Of a stretch of 64,000 nucleotides of DNA, positions 43,563-53,948 are shown one piece after another. The position numbers and the translations under genes are program-made. Within the stretch, counting starts at the first letter, position 1; every line of letters starts with the position of its first letter. The stretch spans positions 1-64,000 of the forward strand of contig JAYKKR010000015.1 in assembly GCA_036971615.1 (NCBI GenBank), given 5' to 3'. The stretch comes from Amyloporia xantha. Taxonomy: Eukaryota; Basidiomycota; Agaricomycetes; Polyporales; Adustoporiaceae. The notes below the pieces were generated by a model, which made no database searches, was not told where the DNA came from, and saw nothing but the letters and a program-made list of their open reading frames with translations.

Positions 43563-43933
43563 TTCTTAATGAGAATAATCACTCATATTGTAGTCTGCAG
43601 GGACGATGTTCAACCGATGGGCATGAATGCATTAATATGGTCAATTGACCGCAAGGTTCAAGTCCGAGACCTGTCCACAATACGAAACAGGGAAAAATAT
43701 GAGTTAAGATTAGTTGAACGCACCTGAGCCGCCGCCGCAGAGATTTATGCTTCACATTCAAATGTCGTTAGTTCAACAATAGGAAAGTACTGCTAGCACA
43801 CACTAGCCCTTAAGACGAAAGATTTGAAACAAGCGGGCGCGAACGACATGTTGTGCTGGCATCAAGCATGGTCAGACTCTGAGCCAAAGTCCTGTGGTAA
43901 CAAGACAATGTACATGGTACAAGTGGCGCTACT
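43216..43933. repeat. Direct repeat, copy A (about 0.7 kb)
   Basis: The sequence from about 43216 to 43933 recurs at 45214-45914 in the same orientation with many shared blocks, for example GAGCAAGTTCGAAT, GACTGGCAGAGAAACACAAT, GAACGACATCCTCTGACAGT and AGATTTATGCTTCACATTCA. It is diverged by scattered substitutions and small indels. Compared with copy B it lacks five bases near 43454 and has extra text near 43640-43680. Both copies hold the same minus-strand coding-like pattern. There are no LTR-type TG..CA ends or target-site duplication that I can defend. Confidence 0.8.
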
Positions 43934-43936
43934 GAC

Positions 43937-44031
43937 CCTGAGACTCAAGAATGTTATGCGACGGCCTGAGACTTAAGAACGTTATGCGACAGCCTGAGAC
44001 TTAAGAACGTTATGCAACAGCCTGAGACTTA
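43937..44031. repeat. Tandem repeat, 28-bp unit, about 3.4 copies
   Basis: Units start at 43937, 43965 and 43993, with a partial fourth unit at 44021-44031. The core is CCTGAGACTTAAGAACGTTA followed by TGCGACAG, with one to three differences between units. It begins three bases after the end of repeat copy A and lies about 300 bp before the CVNH gene. Confidence 0.9.
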
Positions 44032-44328
44032 CACGGGCCCCTTACTGGCAGGCTCGCGCGGTCGGCTGAGTAGCCATTATCAGACTGTAACTGCACCGTC
44101 CAATAGCAGGTACTCAACAAGATCAATAAACTGTTCTTGACAGAGCTTGGCAGCCCTTGCCCTGACGGCAGAGCATCTATGTCATTGTGGCTCATGTCCG
44201 ATCACAGTTGCATCTCTGGTCAGGCATTCAAGCAGAACATTAACGCGTGCGCCTTGCGAATAAAAAGCAGACCAGCACCATGAGTCCCTTACCATCCCAC
44301 CAGTACTTCTCCGCCCCCTCCTACGGAC

Positions 44329-44837
44329 ATGTCTTCAATCCTGCGCTCTGCTGCGGTCATCATAGCCGTTACCTTCTACCTGTCCGTGGCCTCTGCGAAC
44401 TACGCAGACACCTGCCAGGATGAATATCTCTCCGGCCAGGACCTAGTCGCCACCTGCACTAACGACGCCGGCCAGCAGGTGAGCAGCACGCTCAACTTGG
44501 ACAACTGCGTGGCGAATTACGACGGAAATCTCAACTGTGTCCCGAAGTGAGTAAATACCTAACTGCTTTTCGATTTATCACTATACCTTCGGGATCTTCG
44601 ATATTGACATGGCTATCGCAGTGGCGGATTTTCCAATTCCTGCGAACTCGATTCATGCAATTTGATAGGCGGCGAGTACATGGAATGCTATTGTGGCAAT
44701 GGCTCAGGCGGCGAGCCCGCTTCCATTGTCGACCTCGGTCAGTATTTAAGTTTCCTCTCCGGCCCAAACAGCGGTGCAACTCAACTGTGAACTCAGGCTC
44801 CTGCATCGACAACCAGAACGGTGTGCTCGCATGCTAG
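44329..44837 (+). CDS. Secreted cyanovirin-N homology (CVNH) domain protein
   Basis: Three exons with introns at about 44548-44622 and 44732-44800. Residues 1-23 are a signal peptide (MSSILRSAAVIIAVTFYLSV, cleaved near ASA|NYADTC). The mature part is about 100 residues with the CVNH pattern in two halves: SGQDLVATCTNDAG, STLNLDNCVANYDGNLNCV, then GGFSNSCELDSCNLIGGEY, SIVDLGSCIDNQNGVLAC. Many cysteines suggest disulfides and secretion. CVNH proteins bind mannose-rich glycans; in fungi they are small lectins of uncertain role, possibly in defence or self-recognition. An AATAAAAAG box lies at 44259-44267. It sits alone between two copies of a 0.7-kb direct repeat, a setting unlike any other gene in the window. 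Confidence 0.82.
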
Positions 44838-45213
44838 CTGTGGCTTGCAGTGGATACAGAAGTGACTTCAGCCGTATTGTATTTTGTATGGGACATGAAT
44901 ACATTTGGTATCCACAAACCTTCGCGGGGAAGCGAGATGGTTTCGCCACATGTCTGTTGTGGTTCAAAGTAGTCGTCGCTGCTGAGACAAAGCGGCTCAG
45001 ACAACAATCGATATGACTCAAGTCCAATAATTAGCGTCAGCATAAAGAGAGCAGTTTATGGACTTACTTCAGAGGACTGAGGTAGCCTCGGTGTATGTGA
45101 AGGTTCCAGATGCGTCACCGATAGGTAAAGCAGCGGGAGCTTTGAAGTATCTGGAGTTGATCTGGAGGACTGTATTGTGGTAAATTTGTTAATTTGAACC
45201 TTGAACCGTTCGT
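44838..45213. other. Spacer between the CVNH gene and repeat copy B
   Basis: No separate gene is seen on the plus strand. The second exon of the copy B reading frame extends into it on the minus strand, as far as 45056. Confidence 0.4.
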
Positions 45214-45575
45214 ATAGACGTAAAAGGAGTGTTAAAATGTGACTAGATTCGATTGCTTTGTACGAGCAAGTTCGAATATTGACTGGCAGAGAAACACAAT
45301 CTCCGGTGCCTACGTATATTTGAGAAAAGCAGGCCAAGACGTTCGCCTAACCAATAAAGACCGCCGAGGACGCGACGAGACTCACGGGACCATGAAAACC
45401 CTGGTGACACTCCAATAGTGGCATGAGGAACGACATCCTCTGACAGTGAGTCACTGTCATGACAGAGAATGCCGGTGTCAACAAGAATAGGCCCGTCCAG
45501 CCCAACGGACAAATCTATGTTGGCAGTCAAACGCCGAAATGCGTCCTCTGGAGCCGCAAACTTGTCATCGTACAT
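45056..45575 (-). CDS. Hypothetical two-exon protein encoded by repeat copy B
   Basis: I do not recognise a family. Exon 1 runs 45575-45386, starting MYDDKFAAPEDAFRRLTANI and including DLSVGLDGPILVDTGILCHD, SDSLSEDVVPHATIGVSPGF. A GTGAGT..ACGTAG intron of 76 bp (45385-45310) joins to TGDCVSLPVNIRTCSYKAIE, and the frame stays open to 45056, about 147 residues. The same pattern with the same splice sites is seen in copy A, where the first exon is broken. Preserved splice sites and amino acids in both copies suggest descent from a real gene, but stops upstream of the ATG mean this may be only the 3' part of a larger gene. There is no signal peptide or membrane segment. Confidence 0.3.
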
Positions 45576-45914
45576 TTTCTTAATGAGAATAATCACTCAT
45601 ATTGTAGTCTACAGAGACGATGTCCCATGGGCATGAATGTATTAGTATGGTCGGTTGAGTACGAAACAGGGAAAATATGTGTTAGACTAGCTGAACGCAC
45701 CTGAGCCACCGCCGCAGAGATTTATGCTTCACATTCAAATGCCAGTGTCATTAGTTCAACGATAGAAAAGCACTGCTAGCACCCACTAGCATTTTAGACG
45801 AAAGATTTTAAACAAGCGGGCGCGAACAACAAGCTGCGCTGGCATCAAGCATGTTCAGACCCTGAGCCAGAGTTCTGTGGTAACGAGACAATGTACATAG
45901 TACAAGTTGCGCTA
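45214..45914. repeat. Direct repeat, copy B (about 0.7 kb)
   Basis: The second copy of the repeat described at 43216-43933, in the same orientation and roughly 2 kb downstream. It is the more intact copy for the minus-strand reading frame. The match ends at GCGCTACT in both copies (43933 and 45914), and both left flanks lose similarity near a TATAGAC motif. Confidence 0.8.
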
Positions 45915-46344
45915 CTAGTAGAAAGATCGCTTGTTCAGCCACCGCCACAGCTGGGTTCCAATTTTATTGATGAAGGATCTGAAGGAATCTGACGTTCCTA
46001 AAACAATCTCACAGGGGCTCGCGCGGAGCGCCCGTTAAGCGCATGTGTTTCTCGCTGTCTCCTGTAACTTGTCTCCGTCGCTTGACCTCAGAGTGCCGAA
46101 GGTAGTCGTTCGACTCTATGGTCTCCTGTGACCTTGCACCCGCATTGTCACTGCCACAGTACCACAATCTCAGTGCTCGGACCCTCATCACCTCCGCTGC
46201 CATTCTCATCAGTCGCGACATTTGTTAGGCAACTGAGCGCCTCTACAGCGGATGTTTAAATAAAGCCGATCATGTCACCAGTGAAGCTGCGCAGTCTTGC
46301 GTCTTAACTCCTCATCCGAGTACTAGTGAAGCAGGTCTGGCGCC
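45915..46344. other. Intergenic stretch upstream of KHA1
   Basis: Right flank of repeat copy B and the promoter of the antiporter gene. No gene or clear box was recognised. Confidence 0.4.
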
Positions 46345-49300
46345 ATGTTAGCTTCCAGCAGAGAAGTAACAGAAGTGGCAGGCTTGTTTCGACGAGCTGC
46401 AGCTTCACCGGTGTGTAACTTGTTCTGAGCCATGACGATTCAGTTTCACTCATTATATTTCCAGTCAGGGGTGTTTTCTGGTGTGAATCCAGCGACGTAT
46501 AATTCCAGTGATCCTTTTCCGTTATGGGTCATCCAAGTTGGTGAGCGTCTTCAGCGCAGTTGACCTTGGATATTGCATTGACGACTTGTATTGCAGTGGT
46601 CATCGTCGGGATGACACAGCTATTGGCGGTCCTCCTCGGACGCATTCGTCAACCACGAGTTATCGCGGAAATCATTGGTGGTGTCCTCCTTGGTCCGTCC
46701 GTCATGGGGCGCATTCCCCGCTTCTCAGAGACTGTATTTCCCAATTCGTCTATCCCCATATTGACACTTACGTCCGACGTCGGCCTTATTCTGTTCCTGT
46801 TCCTTGTGGGACTGGAGATTGACGTTCGAGTGATGCGACGAAATGCCAGGGCTTCTATCGCTGTATCGATTGCAGGTCTTGTCATCCCGCTTGGTCTGGG
46901 TGCTGCGGTGGCTATTCCCATATACAACGTCTTCATAGACCACTCCGTCAACTTTGGATACTTTGTTCTGTTCATTGCCGTAGCTGTGGGAATCACGGCC
47001 TTCCCTGTCCTGTGTCGTATCCTAACGGAGCTGAAGCTAGTCGACACCACAGTGGGCGTAGTCGTTCTTGCTGCTGGTGTTGGTAACGACAGTAAGTATC
47101 CTGTCGGAGTCTTGCGCTCGAATACTCAACCGAGTTCCCTTCATCAGTCGTTGGCTGGGTCCTCCTCGCTTTGACTGTCGCTCTTGTCAATGCATCAAAA
47201 GGGATCACTGCCCTGTGGATCTTGCTCGCTGCTGTGGCGTATATCCTATTTTTGACAATCCCTGTCCGATGGGGCTACCGCTGGCTAGCAAAACGCACAG
47301 GAAGTCTGGAGACAGGCCAACCTACCTTATTCATGATGACGTTGACTATGATCATCGTTCTAATCTCCGCATTCTACACCGATATTATTGGCATACATCC
47401 CATCTTTGTACGTCTATCAGCCTGACTACTACTGCTCCTGTTGATGATATCGGGGATAGGGTGGATTCCTGGCTGGCTTGATCATCCCTCATGATAATGG
47501 ATTTGCCATCGCAATGGTGGAGAAGATCGAAGATTTGGTCACTGTCCTCCTTTTACCCTTAGTAGGTCCAGTATATTTGTTGAAAACTTTTGGCTATAAA
47601 TCTTCTTCCAGTACTTTGCCCTTTCAGGCCTGCGGACTGATTTGGGGCTCTTGAACAATGGGATCACCTGGGGCTATACAGTCCTCATATGTGTGGTATC
47701 ATTCTTTTCCAAGTTCCTCGGTTGCGCTATCTCTGCCAAATTCACTGGGTTCAACTTCCGAGAAGCCGGTGCCATTGGTTCCCTGATGGCTTGCAAAGGG
47801 TACGCGTCATCAATAGACCCCGATGCCCGTTATCGTCTTCATTTTGCTGATTTCGGCCGCAGTCTAGTTGAATTGATCGCATTAAACATCGGTCTGCAAG
47901 CTGGCATTCTCAACACTCGCGTCTTCTCCATGTTTGTCCTGCATGCTCTTGTCACGACATTCGTGACAACTCCGCTCGTCTTGCTATTTTATCCCGACAA
48001 GTACCGCGTACACTCTAATGGAGTGCAGAGCGTAGCGGCCATCGCCCATGCAGGGGGTAACACCGAGGATGGACACAAGAACTTCGTGACCGAGTCACTG
48101 AAGACAAGGTTTACCGTGGTTTTGGACAGATTGGAACAGTTGCCTGCAGCGATGACGCTAGCGCAATTACTTCATAGCCCTTCTTCGGACAATTTCCACC
48201 CAGCTCTTCTCAGCAGTCTCAAGGCAGGCTCAGACTCAACGAAATCTCACGACAACGTTCCTCTTGATGCTGTGACCCGGCAACCCCAAATCTCCATCGA
48301 CGCGCTACGACTGATAGAACTGACCGATAGGACATCTGCGGTATTAAAATCGCAGGAAGTTGACACACTCATCCTCAATGACACCATTATCAATGTCTTC
48401 CGTACTTTCGGTCATCTTAACCGCATGTCCGTCTCGACCGCGCTGTCGGTTATAAGTCAAGAGGACTTCCCATCACACATTGCAAACCACGCGAGGCAAA
48501 ACAACTCGCAAATGATCATCATGCCTTGGAATCCTGCCTTTCCGTCTTCCTCCGGAATTACAGAGCATAATGGGGAAACTGCCGGATCCATACCTAGCCC
48601 ATTCGACGGGCTTTTCCATTCAAGGCGTGACTGGACTTCTCTCGCGACTCAGTCACAATTCATACGCCGGGTCTTCACAGAAGCGAGGATGGATATTGCT
48701 CTTTTTGTTGACCGGAGTGCTCAAGAACCGATTAATGGCCGTCAGCATATCTTCCTTCCCTTTTTTGGTGGGACCGACGACCGTCTCGCGCTGACATTTG
48801 TAGCGCAGCTCTGTATGAATAATGATATCACAGCGACTGTCGTGCGCATTGTGAAAGCCGCGCAGCTGGAAAAGGTCACAACCTACGATACGATGGAAGA
48901 TGCCAAGATACAAAAACCAGATTCTGCAGTCCCTACTTTGTCTTATGTGAGAGCGAAAATAGCGTTCATTCGGGACGTGACCGAACTGACCAATCCCTGA
49001 CCTTGCATTAGGTGGCATATCCGGACACTGTCTACGATGCTGGCAATACTCAGACTCGATTGCAATCTGAAACTGCGGATGACGTCCTCTGGAGCCAATA
49101 CACTTCATTCACAGCAGAAGCTGGTCCTCTATCTCGAATGTCGTTCTTGGAGCAGCCTGCAGGACGCCCGCTTCATGCGGCCCTCGAAGCCGCGAACAGC
49201 GTGGTTAGCCAAGGCTGTAGGCTACTTGTTGTAACCGGACGTTCTCGGCGTGAGTCAGCGAACGCGCATGAGAGAGAGCTACGCGAAGTTTGCGCAGAGC

Positions 49301-49419
49301 GTGGGGTCACATTTAATTCGGACGCATCCAGAATGATGGGTGATGTTGCTGCTGCGTTCCTTGCGCAGAACGTCCGCGGGAGCCTGCTAGTGGTACAGAG
49401 GTCCAGTCAATCGGCATAG
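46345..49419 (+). CDS. KHA1: Kha1-type K+(Na+)/H+ antiporter (CPA2 family)
   Basis: Start ATG at 46345 (MLASSREVTEVAGLFRRAA), spliced to SGVFSGVNPATYNSSDPFPL and then to the membrane part. CPA2 transporter core: GRIRQPRVIAEIIGGVLLGP, LGLILFLFLVGLEIDVRVM, YFVLFIAVAVGITAFPVLCR, AAGVGND at a splice site, ISAFYTDIIGIHPIFGGFLA, YFALSGLRTDLGLLNNG, NIGLQAGILNTRVFSMFVLH. GND and the long helical array are the exchanger core. The C-terminal half (from about 48000) is a cytosolic regulatory region resembling universal-stress-type folds. Yeast Kha1 sits in Golgi-like membranes and sets lumenal pH and potassium. One intron near 47800-47862 is a multiple of three with no stop and could be mistaken for coding. 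All joins keep frame. Confidence 0.9.
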
Positions 49420-49902
49420 GTATCTTAAACAATTGTATTACTGTCTATGTAACGTATATTTAGTCGTCGAATCATCTACTTAATCTTGAGTGTGGGCTGT
49501 GGCCAGTGTCCACGAATGATCACGTTGGTCACGGTCATGTGATCGCGTTGAAACGAACCAGAGTCCTTGTTCCGCATTAAGCAGTGTCCTTCTACTATCC
49601 CTCAAACCACCGTTGACATTGCGTTGCTTTCGCAACCTTTGTCCAAAGTAGTGTTGCATTGTCAGGTGAGGATGAGTTATAAGAAGATGCCACTCTATCG
49701 TTTACCTCGAGCTCCCGCTCAGGAGTTGAATCTCAAGTCCCAGTGTGAGTGTTCAAGTTATTCCTTTGCTGGCTCACCGGCTTACATCCTTATCTCTATT
49801 GCTGTATTTTCACCTATCCAATCTCCGTCACTAATCTGGAATTGATCCCAGAAGATTCGTCGCCGAAGCCAACCATCGCAAATTCACGGGAAACAAGCTT
49901 CC
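49420..49902. other. 5' region of the next gene, with a possible upstream reading frame
   Basis: An ATG at about 49672 opens MSYKKMPLYRLPRAPAQELN and reaches a GTGAGTG donor near 49746. Joined to the acceptor near 49851 it stops at the junction. This looks like a spliced leader with a short upstream frame before the ATG at 49903. Confidence 0.3.
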
Positions 49903-50757
49903 ATGTCGTCGCCGCAACGAAAGCGTCCCAAGTGCCATTCCTGTGGTTCACCCATGGCGGGGCACAAGCGGCCCAACGGAGCGCCTATCTGTCCTGTACA
50001 GCAACTTCCCCCGACGCCTATCTCCGCCAGACCTAGACGTCTGACACGTACCAACGCGACATCCTCCAGCGACATTCAGCAATTTGCCGGTGGTATTGGT
50101 CACCGACGTAACCCTAACTGGGTGGATCGTGAAGCAACCCCCCCAGTAGACGATGACCAGCGTAGCCATGCATCGTGGGTGCCTACCGAGCCAGCCGACG
50201 ATGGCGCAGAAGAAGGTTTCGGGTTTGGGTATCTTGACGATGAGGAGAAGGTTCAGGGAGATGAAGAAGACAGCCGCTCGGATTCGGCGGCCTCCCATTC
50301 ATCTGGATCCTCATCCAGCGTCAGACGGACCATATCACAGGCCCTACTCAATAGCATACCCCTTGCAAGTTTATTCAGCACTCCGCGCGAAGACATCCCG
50401 GCCATCACGAAGGCTGCGCGGCGTCAGGGCCTCGCCATGGGCTTACTGCGTCGGCCCGACGTCCTTGGACACGGGGTCAAATTGGAGGACATGGATGGCA
50501 CTCACGAGGCTAACATTGGGCGCCAGAACTCATGGTGGGTAGCCATGGGTCGAGATCAGGGTGCAGTCTCGCATTTGCTAGATCTCAATGAGCGAAGCGC
50601 GAGGAACCAGCAGGGCGAGGTGCTGAGCTCATGCGACAACGAGCGAGTAGGCGCATATCCGCTTGACCCCCGTTCCATTAGGAACTCGTTCCTGGATGTG
50701 ATCATAGCTGGCGCCATCGGAGGTATTGTGGTTCTTTATGGTCTGTCCGTAATGTAG
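49903..50757 (+). CDS. Basidiomycete protein with N-terminal Cys motif and C-terminal membrane anchor
   Basis: Single open frame of 284 codons. The start MSSPQRKRPKCHSCGSPMAG continues into HKRPNGAPICP, a CxxC..H..C arrangement that could bind zinc. The middle is acidic and Ser-rich (DDGAEEGFGFGYLDDEEK, SDSAASHSSGSSSS), followed by a more ordered part (ALLNSIPLASLFSTPRED, AARRQGLAMGLLRRPDVLGH). The last 23 residues form a hydrophobic tail (NSFLDVIIAGAIGGIVVLYG), so it is probably a tail-anchored membrane protein. I do not recognise a named family; such proteins recur in Agaricomycetes as conserved hypotheticals. Its position between KHA1 and an amidohydrolase gives no functional hint. Confidence 0.72.
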   Translation: MSSPQRKRPKCHSCGSPMAGHKRPNGAPICPVQQLPPTPISARPRRLTRTNATSSSDIQQFAGGIGHRRNPNWVDREATPPVDDDQRSHASWVPTEPADDGAEEGFGFGYLDDEEKVQGDEEDSRSDSAASHSSGSSSSVRRTISQALLNSIPLASLFSTPREDIPAITKAARRQGLAMGLLRRPDVLGHGVKLEDMDGTHEANIGRQNSWWVAMGRDQGAVSHLLDLNERSARNQQGEVLSSCDNERVGAYPLDPRSIRNSFLDVIIAGAIGGIVVLYGLSVM

Positions 50758-50968
50758 GTATGACTAAGAACTCGATCATTGGAACAGAAATTCATTATGT
50801 GATAGGCTCTATGTACTCATGTATGCTACCCTCTATGCTTCCTATGTCATATGTTTCCCTTACCGAAAGTGCGGGAGCCGCGATATACGTAAACCGAAGA
50901 GGTCAGGCGCCTCTTGAAGACCTTCATAAATAGGTGGTGAAAGAGAAGGGGACGCTAACCAATTCGCC

Positions 50969-52789
50969 ATGTCCTATCTGCTCAAAGGAGGCATTGTTGT
51001 CACATTTAGAGGCGGCAGTCACGAGCCTCAATGCTTCAAGGCCGACGTGCTTGTGGAGGATTCCACAATCACCCAGATTGCAGGGGACATCAAAGCGGGG
51101 CCCCAGATCGAAGTGATCAACTGTGATGGCAAATGGATATCCCCGGGCATGGTTGACACCCACCGGTGAGTGGATGACCGTCGGTACTTGGATGCCTGAC
51201 TGATTTCTCCCCAGGCATGTATTTATGACGGTGCTGCGCGGAGAGCAGTGCGAGTACGTTGATCTACTCCTGTTACCCCTTCCCAATGTACTTACATTGT
51301 ATCAACCTCAGCTGGTTACTGTCCGAATATTTAGTGAAGATGTCTTGGTAAGAAATCGTCGTCTATGGGCACCTCAAATTTGCACCACACTTACCTGATT
51401 CCGGCGCAGGCATATTCAGAACGCCTTGACACCCGAAGAGGTCCGCATTGGACAGCTGGCGGGTTGCCTGGATGCTCTTCATTCCGGAGTCACCACTGTT
51501 TTGGACCATTTCCATGCGGCGACCACTCCGGAGCACGCTGAGGCATCCTTGGCTGCCACTATACAATCCGGTGCAAGAGTTGTCTGGTGCCCCGCTCGTC
51601 AGAGTGGACCCAGTCAAGTGTTTCCCGCCGTCGAGTGGAACAACGACGAGGAATCGGCCAAATGGCAAATGGAGAAACTACAAGAGTGGGGTTCGAGAGA
51701 CAAGGGCAGGCTCACGCCCGATGGTAGAGTAACCTTGGGTCTAGCGTGAGCACCAGTTGTCACTCGACGACATGTCAGCGGCTCATGATATATATCCAGA
51801 TATGACATTGTGGGGGCGGGGCCTGTCAGCATCCACCAGGCCGCCCTCCAATACGCCCGCGAGATACCAGTTGCAGTGATTACGGCTCACGTAGTGAAAG
51901 GTGAGTGCGGAATCAATGGCCCTAGGAAATACTCACCGACAAAATCATCCTGTAGGCCCTCGTATTCTCGCGTGGCGAGACGCCGGTCTTCTAGGTCCAG
52001 ATGTTGTCTTCTCTCATTGTAACTGTCTTTTTGACCGAACAGCACCGGACGATGAGATGTGGGCTGCAATGAAAGACCATGAATGCGCGATTGCCTCAAC
52101 ACCCGTGGACGAGCTTGGCATGGCCCACGGGAATCCTGTCGCTATGGAAGCTGTCCGCAGAGGGGTCAAATGTGGTCTAGGAGCCGTGGGTCTTCTCTAT
52201 AGCTTCCCATAAATCGCCTCTTAACCTCAGAAAATAGGATGGCACGTCGATAAACGGCGGAGACATATTCACACAGATGAGGTTTGCCCTGCAATTCGAC
52301 AGAGGTTCGTTATGTTCTCGCTTCAGCTGGGTGCGCCGTCGCTGAATGCGCTCCGCAGGACGTAGTCACGAAGAAATTGACCGTAACGGACACGTGTTAC
52401 CAAAGTATAACAAGCACAGATGTGCCGACGCGTTTAGGCTTGCCACCATCGGCGGCGCGGAGGCCCTGAACATGGACCATCTCGTTGGCACCATTGAAGT
52501 GGGCAAGAAGGCTGACCTCGTCGTCTTCGACACGGACTCGGCAAACTTGGCCGGTATCGTTGATCCCATTTCAGGAATTACATTCCATGCGACAAACGCC
52601 GATGTCGACCTCGTGATGGTCAATGGCGAGATAGTCAAACGCGATGGAAAGCTGACCAAAGTGGAGTGGGGCCCGGTGGCACGAGAATTGAGGAAGAAGG
52701 CGCGTGATGTCCGGGAACGTTTCCCTCCAGAACGATTGGAGGCGCTGTGGACGAAGTGGTATGACACTAATGGAGCACCTGTTCTCTAA
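50969..52789 (+). CDS. Amidohydrolase, chlorohydrolase / cytosine-deaminase type
   Basis: Start ATG at 50969 (MSYLLKGGIVVTFRGGSHEP). Metal-dependent hydrolase of the TRZ/ATZ/SsnA group: WISPGMVDTHRHVFMTVLRG with the HxH pair (split by an intron), LDALHSGVTTVLDHFHAATT, VAVITAHVVKG with the third His, VVFSHCNCLFD, and GLGADGTSINGGDIF with the catalytic Asp, then RCADAFRLATIGGAEALNMD, LVGTIEVGKKADLVVFDTDS, ending NGAPVL at 52789. The enzymes deaminate or dechlorinate heterocycles or related C-N bonds; the substrate cannot be read from sequence. All metal ligands are present and about eight introns join in frame. The divergent substrate range and patchy fungal distribution of this group make horizontal origin possible but not shown. 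Confidence 0.88.
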
Positions 52790-53948
52790 TAGAGCCGGGT
52801 CGTTCGGTCGCCGAATAGTTGGTTCCGTATACAATGTCCGCTCTGAGTTCGACTAACGACGTATTTCTGACGCGTTTATCTGTGGTAGACAACGTGTCCA
52901 TGTATTATGGTCTATCACCCAATCATAAGCTGCATATTTGTCTGCTACGAGGCGGCAGGAAGCCGAAGATAGAACAATTTCTAAAGATATTCATAGAACA
53001 TGACGGCGACATGAGATATGCAAGATACTACAAGGAGGCCCACTGCAGACGTACTGTGTCTCGACCTGTCATCTGTTCATCTGTGTGATTACAAGGCAAA
53101 CGCCGTGCAATGAGTCTGATAACGCTGCCAGATGAAAAGGAAATTCGACCGCTACTATCATCTTGTAAGCGCACTGCTGCCACATCACGAAGAGCCCTGG
53201 AGAATCCTTGATAGCGACAGAAGCGTTCCTGATAGCCAAGACGTAACACAGCATGTTAGCAAACACCGCGGTAGCTGGAAAGTACCGCCAATGATACACG
53301 AAACCCGGGAAACAACGCTGTGGGACCGTTCTTTAGATGCCGCTGCGATCACTGGCGGATCAAATGATCGAGTGGGTAGTTCTCGAAGGGGATATGCTAT
53401 AACAGGCTCTCGAGACGGAGAAAGCAGCGAAGCCCATCAAAGGTCTTCTATTCACACCTGCAGCACTTCGACGTGTGAGGCTGGGGCGGCACCGATTTCA
53501 GACCGGAGATTATGCGAAGAAGACTAGCCTTCGGAAGACTAAGACCGCTGTGCGACGAGGAGCAGAAGGAATGTAACGCCTGCCCAGTTTCAACACAGGC
53601 CTGAGTCCTTTACTTGGCAAATGCCATAAACGAACTCACACACTCCACGACCAACCGTAGCAATTTATAGTCGCTGACGAAGGACACAAGCCTTTCATAT
53701 GGAAGGAAACACGCCGAGAGCCAGCATTCAAAGCTGTTAGGACTGCCGGCATGATTACGCTGTCGAGCAGAGTGAACAGTCAGCAACACGTTGGGAGAGG
53801 ATCAGTGCGAGCTATTACCATTATCAGTCGGCACACGGTGTGAATAAATTCAGAGATGATATCAACGACGCTCCCAATTTCCCAGAAAACTCAATGAACA
53901 TGCAGCACGGACATTAGATATCCCTCTCCTGCCACACAGGCCAACTCC
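52790..53948. other. 1.16 kb without a supported gene
   Basis: Lies between the convergent amidohydrolase and acyltransferase genes. One plus-strand frame of 131 codons (53132-53527) has no recognisable family and no clear promoter. It may be untranslated sequence or debris. Confidence 0.45.

Noticed and set aside
43655..43665. GGTTCAAGTCC, which looks like a tRNA B box
   Set aside because: No matching A box upstream, no T-stem pairing and no acceptor stem, so not a tRNA. The text is also absent from repeat copy B.
43216..45914. The two direct repeats as LTRs of a retrotransposon
   Set aside because: The copies are too diverged for a recent element, no TG..CA ends or target-site duplication could be shown, and the interior carries no gag, protease or polymerase.
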